Below, piece after piece: positions 18,701 through 27,958 of a stretch of DNA of 64,000 nt. Numbering within the stretch: the stretch's first letter is position 1; each line of letters starts with the position of its first letter. The position numbers and the translations under genes are program-made. The notes beneath the pieces were generated by a model, which worked only from the letters and a program-made list of their open reading frames with translations, ran no database searches and was not told where the DNA came from. Source of the DNA: Thiosocius sp942490985 (lineage in GTDB: Bacteria > Pseudomonadota > Gammaproteobacteria > Chromatiales > Chromatiaceae); assembly GCA_942490985.1 (NCBI GenBank), contig CALNYW010000005.1:124001-188000 (forward strand), given 5' to 3'.

Positions 18701-19357
18701 GCCTGTTTCCTGTCATTGTTGTGCCTAAAATCGTTGCTCAGTCATCTGCCACCGGAAGCCCCGTCTCAATCGTCGCCATCAACCAATGCGATAACTCGAC
18801 CCTCAGCAAAACGTTACCCGTCTGTTTTGAAGACCCCGGACGCGACGACCGAAATCCCCGCTGCCCTAGTGGACCATCCTGCCGATCGGCAGCCAGGGGC
18901 TAATGAACGAATCGATCAAACCTTCCATGACGTTACTCCAAACCAGCCTATGGGTACTTGTTCCGGTCAGCCGCGAGATCAAACGGGTCAGGTCGACCTG
19001 GCAAAGCCTGCAGTCGCGGTGAAGGGTGTCAATAGTCGAGGCAATGTTCTGTTGGCCAAACGGATGTCTGCCGGCTTTGCCGGTGGGCAAATTGCGTTTT
19101 TTCATCGCGGCTTTTTTCCGCATGTGTCCTTTGATCCTGATTGTTGGACTCAATACACCTCGAAACGAATAGACGCGTTTTAACCTGAAGCATGGCAGCA
19201 GGCCGGGCTCGTGGACTATTGTGGGTTAGCGGCTCAACCTTTCGTTGACGGTAAGGGGAATAGCCGTGATCCCCTCGACAGGGAAAATGCATGTTTGCAG
19301 ATAGCCGGGGCGAGGTAGGAGAGCAGTTGTACTTGATGTTTCTGGGAGAAGAACGGG
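18701..19357. other. Gene-poor interval after glpB
   Basis: 657 bp with no convincing gene. The frames that stay open here lack family resemblance and a ribosome site. On the minus strand near 19100-19040 a segment begins MKKRNLPT and later reads RHPF, faintly recalling the start of DUF2256 proteins, but the cysteines are absent. The right end should carry the promoter of the NifX-like gene. Confidence 0.5.
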
Positions 19358-19699
19358 ATGCGCATCGCAGTAACGAGTCAAAACTTTCGGACCATTACGG
19401 GACATGCCGGCAAGACGCGACGTTTCATCGTTTACGAGAGCCAAGCCGATGGCAGCGTCAACGAGTTGGAGCGTCTCGACATGCCGAAAGCGATGTCGCT
19501 ACATGAGTTCCGGGGCAGTGAACACCCGCTGTTTCAATTCGACGCCGTGATAACGGCCAGTTGTGGTGAGGGCTTCGTCAGGCGCCTCGCTGGTCACGGG
19601 GTGAAGGTTGTCGCGACGTCCGAAACCGATCCGACTCTGGCGGCGAAAACACTGGTATCCGGCCAAGTGTTACCCGCACCGCTCCCGCATGATCACTAG
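19358..19699 (+). CDS. NifX/NafY-like (dinitrogenase cofactor biosynthesis family) small protein
   Basis: 113 residues with a ribosome site GGGAGAAGAACGGG before the ATG. The opening MRIAVTSQNFRTITGHAGKTRRFIVYE and the middle FDAVITASCGEGFVRRLAGHGVKVVATSETDP match the small Fe-Mo cofactor biosynthesis domain family (NifX/NifB C-terminal type, ribonuclease-H-like fold). Many members occur outside nitrogen fixation with unknown function, and no nif gene is visible here. A single-gene unit is likely. Confidence 0.85.
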   Translation: MRIAVTSQNFRTITGHAGKTRRFIVYESQADGSVNELERLDMPKAMSLHEFRGSEHPLFQFDAVITASCGEGFVRRLAGHGVKVVATSETDPTLAAKTLVSGQVLPAPLPHDH

Positions 19700-19834
19700 C
19701 GATGAGGTTTGGCTGCAATATCCAAATTGCCGACCTCACCAATCTCCTTGGTTTTCAGGACGAGCGGGCTAGGACAGCGAGTTCCGAGGCAGGTTGACCG
19801 GCAGTTGGCGCAAGCAAGCACACCTAACGGTCCT
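19696..19834 (-). pseudogene. Possible TusA-type sulfur-carrier remnant
   Basis: A minus-strand frame ends with CLGTRCPSPLVLKTKEIGEV, recalling the CPxP active-site helix of TusA (GLRCPxPVLKTKK), then stops after about 15 more residues. A full TusA would continue for some 45 residues with a beta-sheet domain. Treat this as a weak fossil call; it could be chance. Confidence 0.25.
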
Positions 19835-20268
19835 GTCATCGCGTCTGGTCCGAGAGCGCGTTGCCGTCCCGGCGATCGCGGCCTCAGGCTGCCTGATTGA
19901 TAGCGCATGAGCGCCTCGAGATGAGGCCTTACGCGTTGAGTGGCTTGCCGCTAATAACCTTCGCTATCCAAGTCGATGATCGGCATAAAAGGCCGATGAC
20001 GCTGATGGTGGGTCGGCAAGTGCGCGTGCTCGCTGAAGTATGTTCAGCGCTCGGTATCGTATTGAACTGAAACGACAAGCTCGGAGAGATCCGTTCGTTG
20101 TGCTGAATAGCGATATTTCAAAACGTTTTCGACTGCATTAACCAATCGAAATTCTGGTAGCGACACCTATAGGATAACGCTAGAGTGGATCACTAGACCT
20201 CAGGGTCGAAAAGGGCAGCGTGACATAAAGACTGCCCATCTCTAACGATACTCGACGGAGTCTTCGCA
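19700..20268. other. Promoter interval upstream of the Afu-like transporter
   Basis: About 570 bp without an intact gene. It contains the possible TusA remnant at its left end and an inverted repeat GGGCAG-N13-CTGCCC at 20213-20237, 31 bp before the binding-protein ATG, which could be an operator. A GGAG ribosome site precedes the ATG at 20269. Nothing else was recognised. Confidence 0.5.
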
Positions 20269-21603
20269 ATGAACTTATCCCGAATCGCCGCCAAGGCATT
20301 GGGCCTGTTGCTCATGGCCTCAAGCGGCTTGACTGCCGCAAATCAATCGCTGGTCATCGTGACCTCGTTTCCGAACGACCTGACTGGCACTTTCAAAGAT
20401 GCATTTGAGGCAGAGAATCCTGATATCAACGTTGAGATCCTGAATAAGAAAACCACCGCGGGGGTGAAGTACATCCAGGAGACTGCCAACAATAACCAGA
20501 CCGACCTATTTTGGGCCTCGGCGCCGGACGCGTTCGAGGTGCTTAAGGGTGACGGTCTACTGCAACGCTACGAAGTTAAAGCAAAAGGTATTCCTGAGAA
20601 GATCGGCGCTTACCCGATAAACGACCCTGATGGCTTCTACATGGGATTCGCCGGTGCCGGTTACGGCATCATGTGGAATACCCGGTACGTCAAAGCGAAA
20701 AAACTGCCAGAACCAAAGGAGTGGTCGGATCTTGCCAAACCCGTCTACCACAACCACGTCGGAATGTCCGCGCCATCGCGCTCCGGCACGACGCACCTGA
20801 CCGTAGAAACGCTACTGCAGGGAGAGGGCTGGGACAAAGGTTGGGCCGAGTGGAAGCGAATAGCGGGTAACTTCAAGACGGTTACCGAACGCAGTTTCGG
20901 CGTCCCAGATGGCGTCAACTCGGGCCAGTTCGGCGTTGGGATTGTGATCGATTTCTTCGGCCTCTCGTCTCAGGGTTCGGGCTTCCCGGTCGAGTTCGTC
21001 TACCCAACTGTGACCACGTTGGTTCCGGCTAACATCGGTATCGTGCGCAAGGCACCCAATGTCGAGGCCGCGGGGAAATTCGTGGAGTTCCTGCTTTCTG
21101 ATGCCGGTCAAGAACTACTGCTGGATCCAAAAATCCGTCGTCTGCCGGTCAGAGAAAGCGTTTACGCAAAGGCGCCAAAAGGCTTCCCCAATCCCTTTGA
21201 AAACTCGAGTCTTGGCGCAGCGGTGAAGTTCGATGTGCTGACATCCAAGAACCGCTATAACCTCGTCAACTCGCTGTTCGATGTGATGATCACCTACCGC
21301 CTTGATGATCTGCGCGATGCGACGAAGGCGATACAGGATGCTTCGGCCGCACTCGAGGGCAACTCGAATGCCGAAGCAGCTGCGCTGATAGCCAAGGCGC
21401 AGGCACTGGTAGACGAGGTACCGATTGACGAGGCCCAATCGTTGGACCCCAACTTTGCCGCCATATTTACGAAGAAACGCAAGAAGGCTACAGATCAGAT
21501 CGTCGGGCGACAGGCCGAGGTCGAACAGCGTTGGGACAGCATGGTCAAGAAGAACTATGCCGAGGCCAGGGAGTTGGCCGAAAGAGCGAAGGCGATGCTC
21601 TGA
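20269..21603 (+). CDS. Periplasmic binding protein of an Afu/Fbp/PgtC-like ABC importer
   Basis: 444 residues. An N-terminal signal peptide (LGLLLMASSGLTAANQ) is followed by a type 2 periplasmic-binding fold: LVIVTSFPNDLTGTFKDAFEAENPDINVEI, DLFWASAPDAFEVLKGDGLLQRY and GIVRKAPNVEAAGKFVEFLLSDAGQELL. It resembles iron/sugar-phosphate (AfuA, FbpA) and phosphoglycerate-regulon (PgtC) proteins. An extra helical tail (about 340-444) goes beyond the usual 310-340-residue length. The substrate cannot be read from sequence; the histidine phosphatase gene at the end of the cluster suggests a phosphorylated organic compound rather than iron. Confidence 0.85.
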   Translation: MNLSRIAAKALGLLLMASSGLTAANQSLVIVTSFPNDLTGTFKDAFEAENPDINVEILNKKTTAGVKYIQETANNNQTDLFWASAPDAFEVLKGDGLLQRYEVKAKGIPEKIGAYPINDPDGFYMGFAGAGYGIMWNTRYVKAKKLPEPKEWSDLAKPVYHNHVGMSAPSRSGTTHLTVETLLQGEGWDKGWAEWKRIAGNFKTVTERSFGVPDGVNSGQFGVGIVIDFFGLSSQGSGFPVEFVYPTVTTLVPANIGIVRKAPNVEAAGKFVEFLLSDAGQELLLDPKIRRLPVRESVYAKAPKGFPNPFENSSLGAAVKFDVLTSKNRYNLVNSLFDVMITYRLDDLRDATKAIQDASAALEGNSNAEAAALIAKAQALVDEVPIDEAQSLDPNFAAIFTKKRKKATDQIVGRQAEVEQRWDSMVKKNYAEARELAERAKAML

Positions 21604-21767
21604 CGGTTGGCTGATCCTTCTGTGTAAGGGGATATGGGGCGGACATTGCTTGTCCGCTCAGGCACGTACAGCAGGGGCCCGGATGGCCTGGTGCCGACTA
21701 ACACTGACCAAGAACGGCCGATGCGGGGAGCCCTGTCCCGCGTCGGTCATTCATACGCCGAGCGCTG

Positions 21768-23474
21768 ATGACTAACTATTCCAAGCCAGGCGCTGGAACG
21801 ATTTCCGTTGCATTGCTGCTCGGTATGTTCCTGCTCGTTTTTCTGGTCATCCCGGTGGCCCAGGTCGTTTTCGTCGCCTTCCAGGACCCGCATACCGGCG
21901 CATTCACGCTGGTCAATTTCATCGACTTCTTCAAGACACCCCTGTTTCAGGAGTCTTTCCTGAACTCGATCTATGTGTCGTCGATGTCTGTTGTCTTGGC
22001 GTCACTGATCGCCCTTCCGCTTGCCTATTTCACTTCGCGCTTCAACTTTGGCGGTTCGGTACTGATTCAGACCTTGGGCTTCGTGCCGTTGATCATGCCG
22101 CCTTTCGTTGGCGCGGTGGCGATGCAGTTGCTGTTCGGCGATAACGGATCGATCAACCTGCTGCTTGGCGAATGGTTCGATATCAATATCCCTTTCATGA
22201 CCGGATTGAACGGCGTCATTCTGGTCGAAAGCATCCATTACTTTCCGTTCATCCTGATCAATTTGTCCGCCGCCCTGACCAACATCGATCGTTCGATGGA
22301 AGAGTCCGCTCAGAATCTCGGCAGTCGGGGCGTCAGGCTTTTTCGCCGGATCGTCTTCCCGTTGGCGATGCCCGGATACGTTGCGGGGGCTTCGTTGGTG
22401 TTTCTTAAGGTATTCGACGATCTCGGTACGCCGCTGCTGCTCAATGTCAACGACATGCTTGCACCACAGGCTTACTTGCGGATCTCGTCAATCGGTATTT
22501 CCGATCCAATGGGCTACGTAATCTCGGTCATGCTGGTATTGTTTTCGTTGTTCGCGCTGTGGACCTCTTTTCTTGCTTTGAAGGGGCGTGACTATGCGAC
22601 GGCACAGAAAGGCGGCGGCGGCCTGATGAAACGCGATATGCGTGCTTGGGAAAAGGTGGGTGCTTATGCTGTGGTCATCTTCATCCTGTTGGTAGTGCTG
22701 TCGCCGCACATCGGTTTGCTGTTGTTGTCGTTCGGTACCATCTGGTCGTTCAGTGTGCTACCCGATGCCTACACCCTCGATCACTACGTCGAAGTGCTGG
22801 CCAACTCGTCCGAATTCATCACCAATACGCTGCTGTATGCGGGTCTTGCCGCGCTGGCCGATGTGGTTGTCGGTACCGCGATTGCCTACCTGGTGTGGCG
22901 TACGAAGCTCCGGGGTCGCAAGATGCTCGACTATGCAGCGACCGCTTCGCTGGCGATCCCCGGCGTCGTGCTCGGGATCGGCTACCTGCGGACTTTCCAC
23001 GACATGAACCTGCCGGGGCTCGACAAGCCGCTGGCGAGTTGGTGGGTGATCATCGTCATTGCGCTGATGATCCGGCGCTTACCCTATGCATTGCGTGCCT
23101 GCATGGCCGCGCTCCAACAGATCTCCGTGGCACTTGAAGAGGCGGCAGAAAATTTGGGCGCCTCAAAGTACCGGACCGTTACGCGTATCGTCGTACCGTT
23201 GATGTCGGGCGGCATTCTTGCGGGTTTCGTGACCAGCTTCGCAACGGCTGCAGTCGAACTGTCCGCAACCATCATGCTGGTATCGAGTGAATCCGATGCC
23301 CCGCTCTCCTATGGCATCTATGTGTTCATGCAGAGCGCTGCCGGTCGTGGACCAGGCGCGGCACTTGGCGTGATCGCCGTGGTACTGGTTGGTATCGGAA
23401 CGTATTTTTCACACCGATTCATCGAAAAGGGCAAACAAGACCGCGCGCGCGCCGATGCTGGAGTAGAAATATGA
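21768..23474 (+). CDS. Fused two-domain ABC permease (FbpB/AfuB type)
   Basis: 568 residues with about twelve membrane segments in two homologous halves. Each half has its own permease loop: EESAQNLGSRGVRLFRRIVFP (first half, about residue 180) and EEAAENLGASKYRTVTRIVVP (second half, about 460). Fusion of both permeases is normal for the Fbp/Afu branch. It starts 164 bp after the binding protein and overlaps the ATPase gene by 4 bp. Confidence 0.92.
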   Translation: MTNYSKPGAGTISVALLLGMFLLVFLVIPVAQVVFVAFQDPHTGAFTLVNFIDFFKTPLFQESFLNSIYVSSMSVVLASLIALPLAYFTSRFNFGGSVLIQTLGFVPLIMPPFVGAVAMQLLFGDNGSINLLLGEWFDINIPFMTGLNGVILVESIHYFPFILINLSAALTNIDRSMEESAQNLGSRGVRLFRRIVFPLAMPGYVAGASLVFLKVFDDLGTPLLLNVNDMLAPQAYLRISSIGISDPMGYVISVMLVLFSLFALWTSFLALKGRDYATAQKGGGGLMKRDMRAWEKVGAYAVVIFILLVVLSPHIGLLLLSFGTIWSFSVLPDAYTLDHYVEVLANSSEFITNTLLYAGLAALADVVVGTAIAYLVWRTKLRGRKMLDYAATASLAIPGVVLGIGYLRTFHDMNLPGLDKPLASWWVIIVIALMIRRLPYALRACMAALQQISVALEEAAENLGASKYRTVTRIVVPLMSGGILAGFVTSFATAAVELSATIMLVSSESDAPLSYGIYVFMQSAAGRGPGAALGVIAVVLVGIGTYFSHRFIEKGKQDRARADAGVEI

Positions 23475-24559
23475 ACATCGCTTCAAACCAAAAATCTGTC
23501 GGTTTGCTGATCGAAGACGTCCACTTGTCGTTCGGTGACACCAAGGTCCTCGAGGGTGTGAACTTGCAGATCGCGCCAGGCGAATTTTTCGCTTTTCTCG
23601 GCCCTTCTGGCTCTGGTAAATCGACCTTGCTGCGCGCCATAGCCGGATTTGGTCCTCGCCCACAGGGTCGTATCCTGATCGATGGTGACGATGTTTTATC
23701 GGTACCTGCATGGAAACGAAACGTCGGCATGGTTTTTCAAAGTTACGCGCTGTGGCCGCACATGACGGTTCGCAAAAACGTCGCCTTCGGTCTCGAGGAG
23801 AGAAAGCTACCGCAGACTGAGATCCAACAGCGCGTCGAGCAGGCGCTGGACCTCGTTGGACTACTCCACCTGGCTGACCGGCGCCCGTCTCAACTCTCCG
23901 GGGGGCAGCAGCAGCGTATCGCATTGGCCCGCACGATCGTGGTCGAGCCCCGCGTCCTTCTGTTGGATGAGCCACTTTCCAATCTGGACGCCAAACTGAG
24001 AGTTCAGATGCGGCGCGATATTCTCGATCTGCAGCGCAAGCTCGAGTTGACAACCATCTTCGTGACGCATGACCAGGAGGAAGCCAACACGGTCTCCGAT
24101 CGCATGGCGGTGCTGGACAAGGGGGTCATCCAGCAGGTAGGCGCGCCAATGAACCTCTATGACCAACCGGTGAACCTATTCGTTGCCGAGTTCCTTGGTA
24201 CGGCCAATATTGTCCGGGGAGAGGTCACCGCCAATGACGACCGCAGTTGGTTCACTGGGGAGGACGGGTGGCATATCCAACTGCCGCAGTCATTGAAAGC
24301 CGGTGGTCAGGGTGCTCTTGTCTTCCGCCCGCAGAACGTTGCGGTTTCCGCCGCTGACGAGCAGCCGCGAGAGAGCGAGCTTTTCGGTGAGATTGAGTAT
24401 CGCGAGTTTCTCGGTAGCGTCCTGCGTTACGGCGTCAAGGTCGGAGCCAACCGTGTGCTGATCGACGAACATCATCGCCAGGGCGTACCCCCGCTGCAGA
24501 GCGGACAGATGGTCAAATTGTCCGTGGACGCCGACAGCCTGGCATGGATACCCCGTTAG
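23471..24559 (+). CDS. ABC importer ATPase (FbpC/AfuC/PotA type)
   Basis: 362 residues. Canonical motifs: Walker A GPSGSGKST, signature LSGGQQQRIALART, Walker B VLLLDEP, and H-loop VTHDQEEA. The C-terminal 120 residues form a TOBE-type regulatory domain. It energises the fused permease, whose stop codon it overlaps (ATGA). Substrate follows the binding protein and is undetermined. Confidence 0.93.
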   Translation: MNIASNQKSVGLLIEDVHLSFGDTKVLEGVNLQIAPGEFFAFLGPSGSGKSTLLRAIAGFGPRPQGRILIDGDDVLSVPAWKRNVGMVFQSYALWPHMTVRKNVAFGLEERKLPQTEIQQRVEQALDLVGLLHLADRRPSQLSGGQQQRIALARTIVVEPRVLLLDEPLSNLDAKLRVQMRRDILDLQRKLELTTIFVTHDQEEANTVSDRMAVLDKGVIQQVGAPMNLYDQPVNLFVAEFLGTANIVRGEVTANDDRSWFTGEDGWHIQLPQSLKAGGQGALVFRPQNVAVSAADEQPRESELFGEIEYREFLGSVLRYGVKVGANRVLIDEHHRQGVPPLQSGQMVKLSVDADSLAWIPR

Positions 24560-24578
24560 CCTGCGCCTTTAGATAAGC

Positions 24579-25187
24579 ATGGCGGGCGACGATAACTCCC
24601 TGATACTCCCCACGCTTTATCTGGCCAGACACTGTAAGACGCAGTGGAACCAATCTGGCCGATTGCAGGGCAGTCAGGACCTGAATCTGTCTGAGGCAGG
24701 TCGAGCTCAAGCTCGCAATATTGCCCAGGGCCTGGAGCGTTTGTGTCTCGATAGTATTGTTTCGAGTCCGTATCGGAGGGCGATTGAAACGGCATCTATT
24801 TATGCCGAGTCTCTGCAGATCAATGTCGAGGTGGTTGATGGCTTGAAGGAGTTAAACCATGGTCAGTGGGAAGGTCAGGTAATCGACGAACTCCTGCGGG
24901 AGCCGGCGTCCCAATACGCGCGATGGCTAATCGATCCCGTGAACACGCCAATCCCGGATGGCGAAAACGTCGTGGCCGCGCAACAACGCATCACCCGGGC
25001 ACTGCACACGATTATCGAGACCTACCCCGGACAGAGGGTCTTGGTCATCACGCATAAACACATCCGTGCCCTTCTGGACTGTCGGCTAAATCGCCTCGAC
25101 CTCAATCAATTCAGCAAAACCATCAAGGAGTCGGTCGAGCCTGATGAGATCCCGTCGACAGTGTTACGACATCTTGGAGAAAATTAG
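24579..25187 (+). CDS. Histidine phosphatase (phosphoglycerate-mutase-like)
   Basis: 202 residues. The branch-1 histidine phosphatase pattern is present: nucleophile histidine in YLARHCKTQWN (RHC in place of the usual RHG), SSPYRRAIETA, the acid in LKELNHGQWEG, and the second histidine in VLVITHKHIRALLD. It starts 19 bp after the ATPase gene, so it belongs to the transporter operon. I infer that it dephosphorylates the imported compound or a product of it. There is no signal peptide, so it acts in the cytoplasm. Confidence 0.85.
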   Translation: MAGDDNSLILPTLYLARHCKTQWNQSGRLQGSQDLNLSEAGRAQARNIAQGLERLCLDSIVSSPYRRAIETASIYAESLQINVEVVDGLKELNHGQWEGQVIDELLREPASQYARWLIDPVNTPIPDGENVVAAQQRITRALHTIIETYPGQRVLVITHKHIRALLDCRLNRLDLNQFSKTIKESVEPDEIPSTVLRHLGEN

Positions 25188-25411
25188 CCTGACGTCATAA
25201 ATGGGGGCGGAGGCTTTTCGCGGTAGCTGTTTTGTGGGCAGCCGCTTGAGGGGTTGTAGACATGATGTCTAGCCTGGGCACTGAGCATGTTTCTGGCGCG
25301 GTTGAACCACGTGGGACCGGCAGCCCTACCGCATCGCGATAGACTGACGACCGATTTTCAGAACACAGTTGCTGCCAGCGCTTTTGCATCCAGATGGACT
25401 CCAGGCAACGA

Positions 25412-27694
25412 TCAATCCAGTGTTGCGTCTCCACGATGGTTCTGCTGTTCCTGCTCCAGCCAATCCCTTATCGGCTCAAGACAGGCCTTGTATCCCAGTT
25501 GTGCCACAGACTCGACCTTATCGAAATCGAGTAAGCCGACTTTCTTGACCTGTATGTTCTGATAGTAATCCGCCGCGCCCAGTTTCAGATCCCGTTTTCT
25601 CGCAATACTGGATCCGAGGATGACCGACTGCATGATGACCGCACCGATAGCCGGACTCTTGATTTTTTTCCCGAACGGATTCAACGACCTCAACAGGACA
25701 TGCCAACCCGAAAGCTCCATGCCGTAGTCCTGTTTGGCGCGGGTCCCGTTCACAGGGACAACGTCGAACGCCAGGATCCGACCCGAGGGATTCATTTCCC
25801 GCATCACACTGATAGGGAGATTATTCAAAACTCCCCCATCGACCAACAGGTCTCCATTGAGCGGCACCGGCGGCAAGATACCGGGAATCGACACACTCGC
25901 CCGGCATGCGACAGCGCTGTTCCCCCGCTTATGCACCACCTCGTGGGCACGGGTGAGGTTGGTCGAAACACAGAAAAAAGGAATCCAGAAATCTTCAATA
26001 TCCCAATCATTTGTCTGGGTCTGGATGGTTTCGGCGATGCGCTTGCCGCGTAGCATTGAGGTAAGCGGTAAAGTCCAATCAATGAGACGCTTGAAGAGTT
26101 CTGCTGTCAGTTCTTGAACCTTGTCCGGCGAGTATCCCTGGGCCACCAGCACGGCGATCGGGGCGCCTATACTGCTACCACCGATCATGTCGATGGGCAC
26201 CCCCAATTCCTGAAGTGCCTTAATGACGCCAATGTGCGCGAAACCACGGGCACCACCTCCTCCCAACACCAGGCTGTTGGCTTTCCCCCCCAGAATCCTT
26301 GCCAACCGGCCGACATCGTCCGAGTGCCGCTTGCGTACGTGAAAAACCCGCTCGGCAGCAGCATCTTGTATCCACTGCGCCGTTCTGCGCGGGCGATCAA
26401 GGTTACCAGGATGCAGCAGCACCAGACTCCATTGCTGATTTGTCTTTCGGACCTTTTGCAAAAGATCACTGAAATCACAGCTATGTTCCGTGTCAGCAAT
26501 AACGACCAATTCATCGGCCTGAGTAACGCAACGCCAGGTCCAGTTGCCCCAGCCCTGACCAGCCCGATAGATCACGTAGTCCGAGAGATTTTCGCGGCTA
26601 TTTAGCCAACGCATCAGACCGAGATTCGCGGCCGCCGATGTATCTACATCGGCTATACCTGGCGTGGCCAGCTGGTGATCCACGGTGTCGCGACTCAATA
26701 ACTGAATACGGCCGAGCTTTGCCAGCGCGCGCTGCAATGACTCAACCAGCTCCTCACTATCTTCTGTCTGACCAATGGTTAATAGCGCAATGTTGGTTTT
26801 CTTCGGGCGATATGGCGCCTGTGAGCGGCTGCGAATGAAACGTTCCGAGATCGTCCGGTAGATATTGAACATCAAGCGAGGGTATCCATCTGCGATACGA
26901 CGAAAGTGTTCGATCGGGATTCTGAAAAGCTCGCAGTTGCGTATGGCAACAACATTGGCACTTCGATCCTCATCGGCAACCAAAGCCATTTCACCGATGA
27001 TTTCACCATGCATCACGCGATCGACTTCCTGGGTGGTGTCCTCCACTGCCAACGTGACGCTCATCACACCGGAAACCAGCATGTAGGCGCCGTCAGCCGT
27101 ATCCCCCTGGTGGAACAGATACTCTCCACGGTCAAGGTTCACCCATTCAATCGAATCGACCAACTCGTCGAGTGCCTGTTCTTCAAACGCCAGCCACTCC
27201 TGCTCCAACAAGCGATTGTCCTTCCCGTAATTAGCGCCATGCTGACCGGACCTGAACAGACTCGACAGGTAACGCATTACCAGTAGACGGTAGGTCTTAG
27301 GACGGGAATATGCAGAAAGGTCGCCTATCACCGCGTCCTTGAGCGCGAGAATATGCATGTACTGGGCGAACGGTATGGACAGCAAAAGGCTGTCTTCCTG
27401 CGCGATCAGATCACACTGATAACTGACCTCGTCCAGTAACTCTGCTTCGGCCAGCAAGTATCCTTGCGACGCATGCTCAAGAACCTTTTTCCTGCCATCT
27501 AAATCCAAGCAAACGGCGTTGACGCTTCCTTCGAGAAGGACAAATGCCTCCTCAATGGCATCTCCTGCACGAACGACCACATCACTTCTTCCAACATGCT
27601 TCAACGTCGAGACGCGGATCAATTCCCGCAAAGCGGCATCGGTCAGGTGCTGTATCACCAGGCACTTTTTTCTTAATTCGTCTTCTAGATCCAT
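25412..27694 (-). CDS. Patatin-like phospholipase with two cyclic-nucleotide-binding-type domains (NTE family)
   Basis: 760 residues from the ATG at 27694, which has a strong ribosome site (GGAGGAAAGGGC). The open frame runs on to 28528 but that part opposes another gene. Domains: cNMP-type fold 1 (about 15-130), cNMP-type fold 2 (about 175-290, with GEIIGEMALVADEDRSANVVA), a linker, then patatin (about 475-640) with oxyanion loop GGGGARG (478-484), nucleophile GSSIG (506-510) and DGG (619-621). This is the bacterial relative of neuropathy target esterase, expected to hydrolyse phospholipid or lysophospholipid at the membrane. The arginine of a true cAMP pocket is visible only in domain 2 (DEDRSANV), so ligand control is uncertain. 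Confidence 0.92.
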   Translation of the reverse strand: MDLEDELRKKCLVIQHLTDAALRELIRVSTLKHVGRSDVVVRAGDAIEEAFVLLEGSVNAVCLDLDGRKKVLEHASQGYLLAEAELLDEVSYQCDLIAQEDSLLLSIPFAQYMHILALKDAVIGDLSAYSRPKTYRLLVMRYLSSLFRSGQHGANYGKDNRLLEQEWLAFEEQALDELVDSIEWVNLDRGEYLFHQGDTADGAYMLVSGVMSVTLAVEDTTQEVDRVMHGEIIGEMALVADEDRSANVVAIRNCELFRIPIEHFRRIADGYPRLMFNIYRTISERFIRSRSQAPYRPKKTNIALLTIGQTEDSEELVESLQRALAKLGRIQLLSRDTVDHQLATPGIADVDTSAAANLGLMRWLNSRENLSDYVIYRAGQGWGNWTWRCVTQADELVVIADTEHSCDFSDLLQKVRKTNQQWSLVLLHPGNLDRPRRTAQWIQDAAAERVFHVRKRHSDDVGRLARILGGKANSLVLGGGGARGFAHIGVIKALQELGVPIDMIGGSSIGAPIAVLVAQGYSPDKVQELTAELFKRLIDWTLPLTSMLRGKRIAETIQTQTNDWDIEDFWIPFFCVSTNLTRAHEVVHKRGNSAVACRASVSIPGILPPVPLNGDLLVDGGVLNNLPISVMREMNPSGRILAFDVVPVNGTRAKQDYGMELSGWHVLLRSLNPFGKKIKSPAIGAVIMQSVILGSSIARKRDLKLGAADYYQNIQVKKVGLLDFDKVESVAQLGYKACLEPIRDWLEQEQQNHRGDATLD

Positions 27695-27958
27695 GCCCTT
27701 TCCTCCGCCGATCAGCATGCCGGAAGCTATCGCGTGATGACTTGATCGGCTGCCAGTCAATATCGAGTAGGGTAGCGCGATTGCCAATCCCGGGGTCCAA
27801 AGGACAAACAGCAACCAAGGAACCGTCAGGCGGCACCGATCGGCAGACATAGCAGGGATGCAGGCAACACGGCTGTGACGGAACCTGGCGTTGCGACGCC
27901 TGTCTTTTTTAAAAGCCCGGCGATAGCGCCGACGCACCTCTATTTTTTGTGCAAGCCC

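Noticed and set aside
19040..19110. Minus-strand frame starting MKKRNLPT, like the start of DUF2256 proteins
   Set aside because: The cysteines and the tryptophan-rich centre of DUF2256 are missing, so the likeness is limited to the first eight residues and a later RHPF.
18716..19183. A 155-residue plus-strand frame after glpB
   Set aside because: Composition is unlike neighbouring genes, there is no ribosome site and no family resemblance.
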